Source: an uncultured Bacillota bacterium (GTDB taxonomy: Bacteria; Bacillota; Clostridia; Peptostreptococcales; Anaerovoracaceae). Taken from it: 7,075 bases of DNA. Below, in pieces: positions 5,705 to 7,075 of this stretch. The notes under the pieces were generated by a model. It was not told the origin of the DNA. It saw nothing but the letters and a program-made list of their open reading frames with translations, and ran no database searches. The translations under genes were made by a program, and so were the position numbers. The stretch spans positions 1-7,075 of the forward strand of contig CAMJRV010000120.1 of the NCBI GenBank assembly GCA_946408315.1, given 5' to 3'. The first letter of the stretch is position 1; each line of letters starts with the position of its first letter.

Positions 5705-7075
5705 GTGCGTAAACCTCCTTTGCGGCTGTCATATCTTTCTTCGCAGCGTTCACATCCTTTTTCGCCGCAGCCATATCTTTCTGCTTCGCCATCCCATCCT
5801 TGGACATCGTCCAGCTTGTGGTCTCCATATAGGTGTTCCACATCGCACTGTACCTGCCGTTTCGGGCGATCAGTTCGTCATGGGTGCCCTGTTCGGCAAT
5901 TCTGCCCTCATCCATCACGATGATCTGATCCGCTCTCCTCACGGTGGACAGCCGGTGGGCGATCATGACTACGGTTTTATCCTTCATCAGCACCTCGAAA
6001 GCCTTCTGTATGAGATGCTCGTTTTCCGGGTCTGCAAATGCGGTGGCCTCATCCAGCACGACAACAGGCGAGTTCTTGATAATCGCCCGGGCGATGGCAA
6101 TGCGCTGACGCTCTCCCCCGGACAGATGGACGCCTCTCGTTCCGATCACCGTGTGATAGCCGCCCGGAAGCTTTGTGATAAAGTCATGGCACTGGGCGGC
6201 TTTTGCCGCTTCCATCACCTGTGCGTCGTCCGCGGTTTGGTTTCCCATACGGATGTTATCCATGACGCTCTGCTTGAAGAGAAACACGTCCTGAAATACG
6301 AAGCTGACCTGATCCATCAAATCGTGGGGGTCCATTTTCCGGACGTCCACGCCGCCGATGGTGATGCTCCCGCCGCTCACATCGAAAAAGCGCGGGATCA
6401 AATGGGCAATGGTACTCTTGCCGCCGCCGGAGGGTCCGACGATCGCGGTGATTTCCCCCTGCTTCGCCGTAAAGGAAACGCCGGAGAGGGCCTCGCTCTT
6501 CTTGTCCTTGTCGTAGGAGAATACTACATCGGAAAACTCCACGTCATGGCTTTTCGCTCTTTGAGGATTCGCGGCCCTGGCGAGCTCCGGCTCGGCAAGG
6601 ACCGCGTCCATGGCCTCCACACCGCCGATGATTTTCATGGCGTTGCCGTTGACATACATGACCTTCATCAGGATGGAAGAAACCGACTGCACGAAGATCA
6701 GGTAGAAGATGAACGTCGCGGCAAAGCCCCGATAGTCCGCCGTATTCATGCCGATGAAGATCCCCACCGGAATCACAAAGAGGTAGATGTTGTTCACAAG
6801 CATGACAAACGCGGAAAAGGAGTTTTCCCAGCTCAAGGTATAGGGAATGACCATGGAGGTGTAAGCTTTGATGGTGTCGTGGAGGCGGCGGAAGGAGTAA
6901 ACCGTCTGTTTAAACGCCTTTACGACCGAGATTCCCCGCACATATTCCACCGAGGCGTTGTTCATGTCCTCCAAAGCTTCCTGATATTTTTTCATCATCT
7001 TCCGGGAGCCTTCGTTTCCATATACGGAAGCTTGTATGAGAAAGGAGACGACCACCCCTGCCATCGCCGCAAGGC
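5697..7075 (-). CDS. ABC half-transporter A, C-terminal part (5' end beyond window edge)
   Basis: The frame is open from the right edge and ends at TAA (5699-5697). An internal ATG at 7064 is not the true start: the sequence there is already mid-membrane domain, and the frame continues upstream (Leu-Ala-Ala before it). Roughly the first 150 or more residues are missing. Numbering from that Met, the coupling-helix motif EYVRGISVVKAF is at 40-51, followed by hydrophobic segments near 82-105 and 113-136. The ATPase domain has A-loop Tyr184, Walker A GPSGGGKST (210-218), Q-loop Gln258, signature LSGGERQ (314-320), Walker B VVVLDE (334-339) with Glu339, D-loop AFAD (342-345) and H-loop His370. The catalytic set is intact. 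After Trp418 comes a Lys/Ala heptad tail. It overlaps gene B by 8 bases and is probably its heterodimer partner. Any promoter for A, B and the regulator lies beyond the right edge. Confidence 0.93.
   Translation of the reverse strand, partial: LAAMAGVVVSFLIQASVYGNEGSRKMMKKYQEALEDMNNASVEYVRGISVVKAFKQTVYSFRRLHDTIKAYTSMVIPYTLSWENSFSAFVMLVNNIYLFVIPVGIFIGMNTADYRGFAATFIFYLIFVQSVSSILMKVMYVNGNAMKIIGGVEAMDAVLAEPELARAANPQRAKSHDVEFSDVVFSYDKDKKSEALSGVSFTAKQGEITAIVGPSGGGKSTIAHLIPRFFDVSGGSITIGGVDVRKMDPHDLMDQVSFVFQDVFLFKQSVMDNIRMGNQTADDAQVMEAAKAAQCHDFITKLPGGYHTVIGTRGVHLSGGERQRIAIARAIIKNSPVVVLDEATAFADPENEHLIQKAFEVLMKDKTVVMIAHRLSTVRRADQIIVMDEGRIAEQGTHDELIARNGRYSAMWNTYMETTSWTMSKDGMAKQKDMAAAKKDVNAAKKDMTAAKEVYAHA
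5713..5720 (-). promoter_or_regulatory. Ribosome binding site of gene B, inside the end of gene A
   Basis: The minus strand reads AAGGAGGT, with GGAGG 9 bases before ATG at 5704. It is also the Lys-Glu-Val coding segment (residues 449-451 of A, counted from the Met at 7064) that ends the heptad-repeat tail. The divergence of this last repeat unit from Lys-Asp-Met to Lys-Glu-Val is what supplies the GGAGG. Confidence 0.85.
5718..5801 (-). repeat. 21-base tandem units coding a Lys/Ala heptad tail on gene A
   Basis: Three clear in-frame units lie at 5780-5760, 5759-5739 and 5738-5718, coding KDMAAAK, KDVNAAK and KDMTAAK. A degenerate unit, KDGMAKQ, precedes them at 5801-5781. The composition (Lys, Ala, Asp/Met) predicts a soluble charged helix at the extreme C-terminus, after the ATPase domain. 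It is absent from gene B, and gene C has only a short Lys-rich tail. Confidence 0.8.

Noticed and set aside
5697..7064. Treating the ATG at 7064 as the true start of gene A
   Set aside because: The frame is open to the window edge, and the encoded segment begins in the middle of the membrane domain, with no ribosome site upstream in view.

Overview
This 7,075-base window is almost entirely coding, and every gene I can support lies on the minus strand, so it reads from right to left. GC content is moderate, the Shine-Dalgarno sequences are strong (GGAGG or GAGGTGATC), and genes are tightly overlapped. Four half-size ABC transporters sit around an AraC-type regulator. This style suggests a Firmicute, most likely a Clostridia/Lachnospiraceae-like anaerobe. 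No taxonomic marker is present, so that assignment is an inference.

Layout in transcription order: (A) 7075-5697, an ABC half-transporter whose N-terminus lies beyond the right edge; (B) 5704-3959, a complete ABC half-transporter overlapping A by 8 bases; (R) 3952-2930, an AraC-family regulator starting 6 bases after B; a 110-base intergenic region (2820-2929), the only substantial non-coding stretch, containing a 15-base-arm inverted repeat, an 8-base direct repeat and a potential leader hairpin; (C) 2819-945, a complete ABC half-transporter; (D) 952-1, an ABC transmembrane domain overlapping C by 8 bases and cut by the left edge before its ATPase domain.

The likely design is two heterodimeric ABC transporters, A/B and C/D. 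Each pair is translationally coupled, and the AraC regulator is co-transcribed with A/B. It probably controls one or both pairs through the 2820-2929 region and/or a promoter beyond the right edge. All three visible ATPase domains have intact Walker A, Walker B glutamate, signature and H-loop residues, so no degenerate ATP site is seen. Two exporter-fold half-transporters beside an AraC regulator recall YbtPQ/YbtA and IrtAB, which import metal-siderophore complexes. Multidrug or peptide export remains possible because no substrate-specific residue can be read here.

Unusual details are an Asp-rich 7-residue tandem repeat inserted just after the A-loop tyrosine of C, a Lys/Ala 7-residue tandem repeat tail on A, near-identical coupling junctions at A/B and C/D, and the dyad-rich intergenic region.
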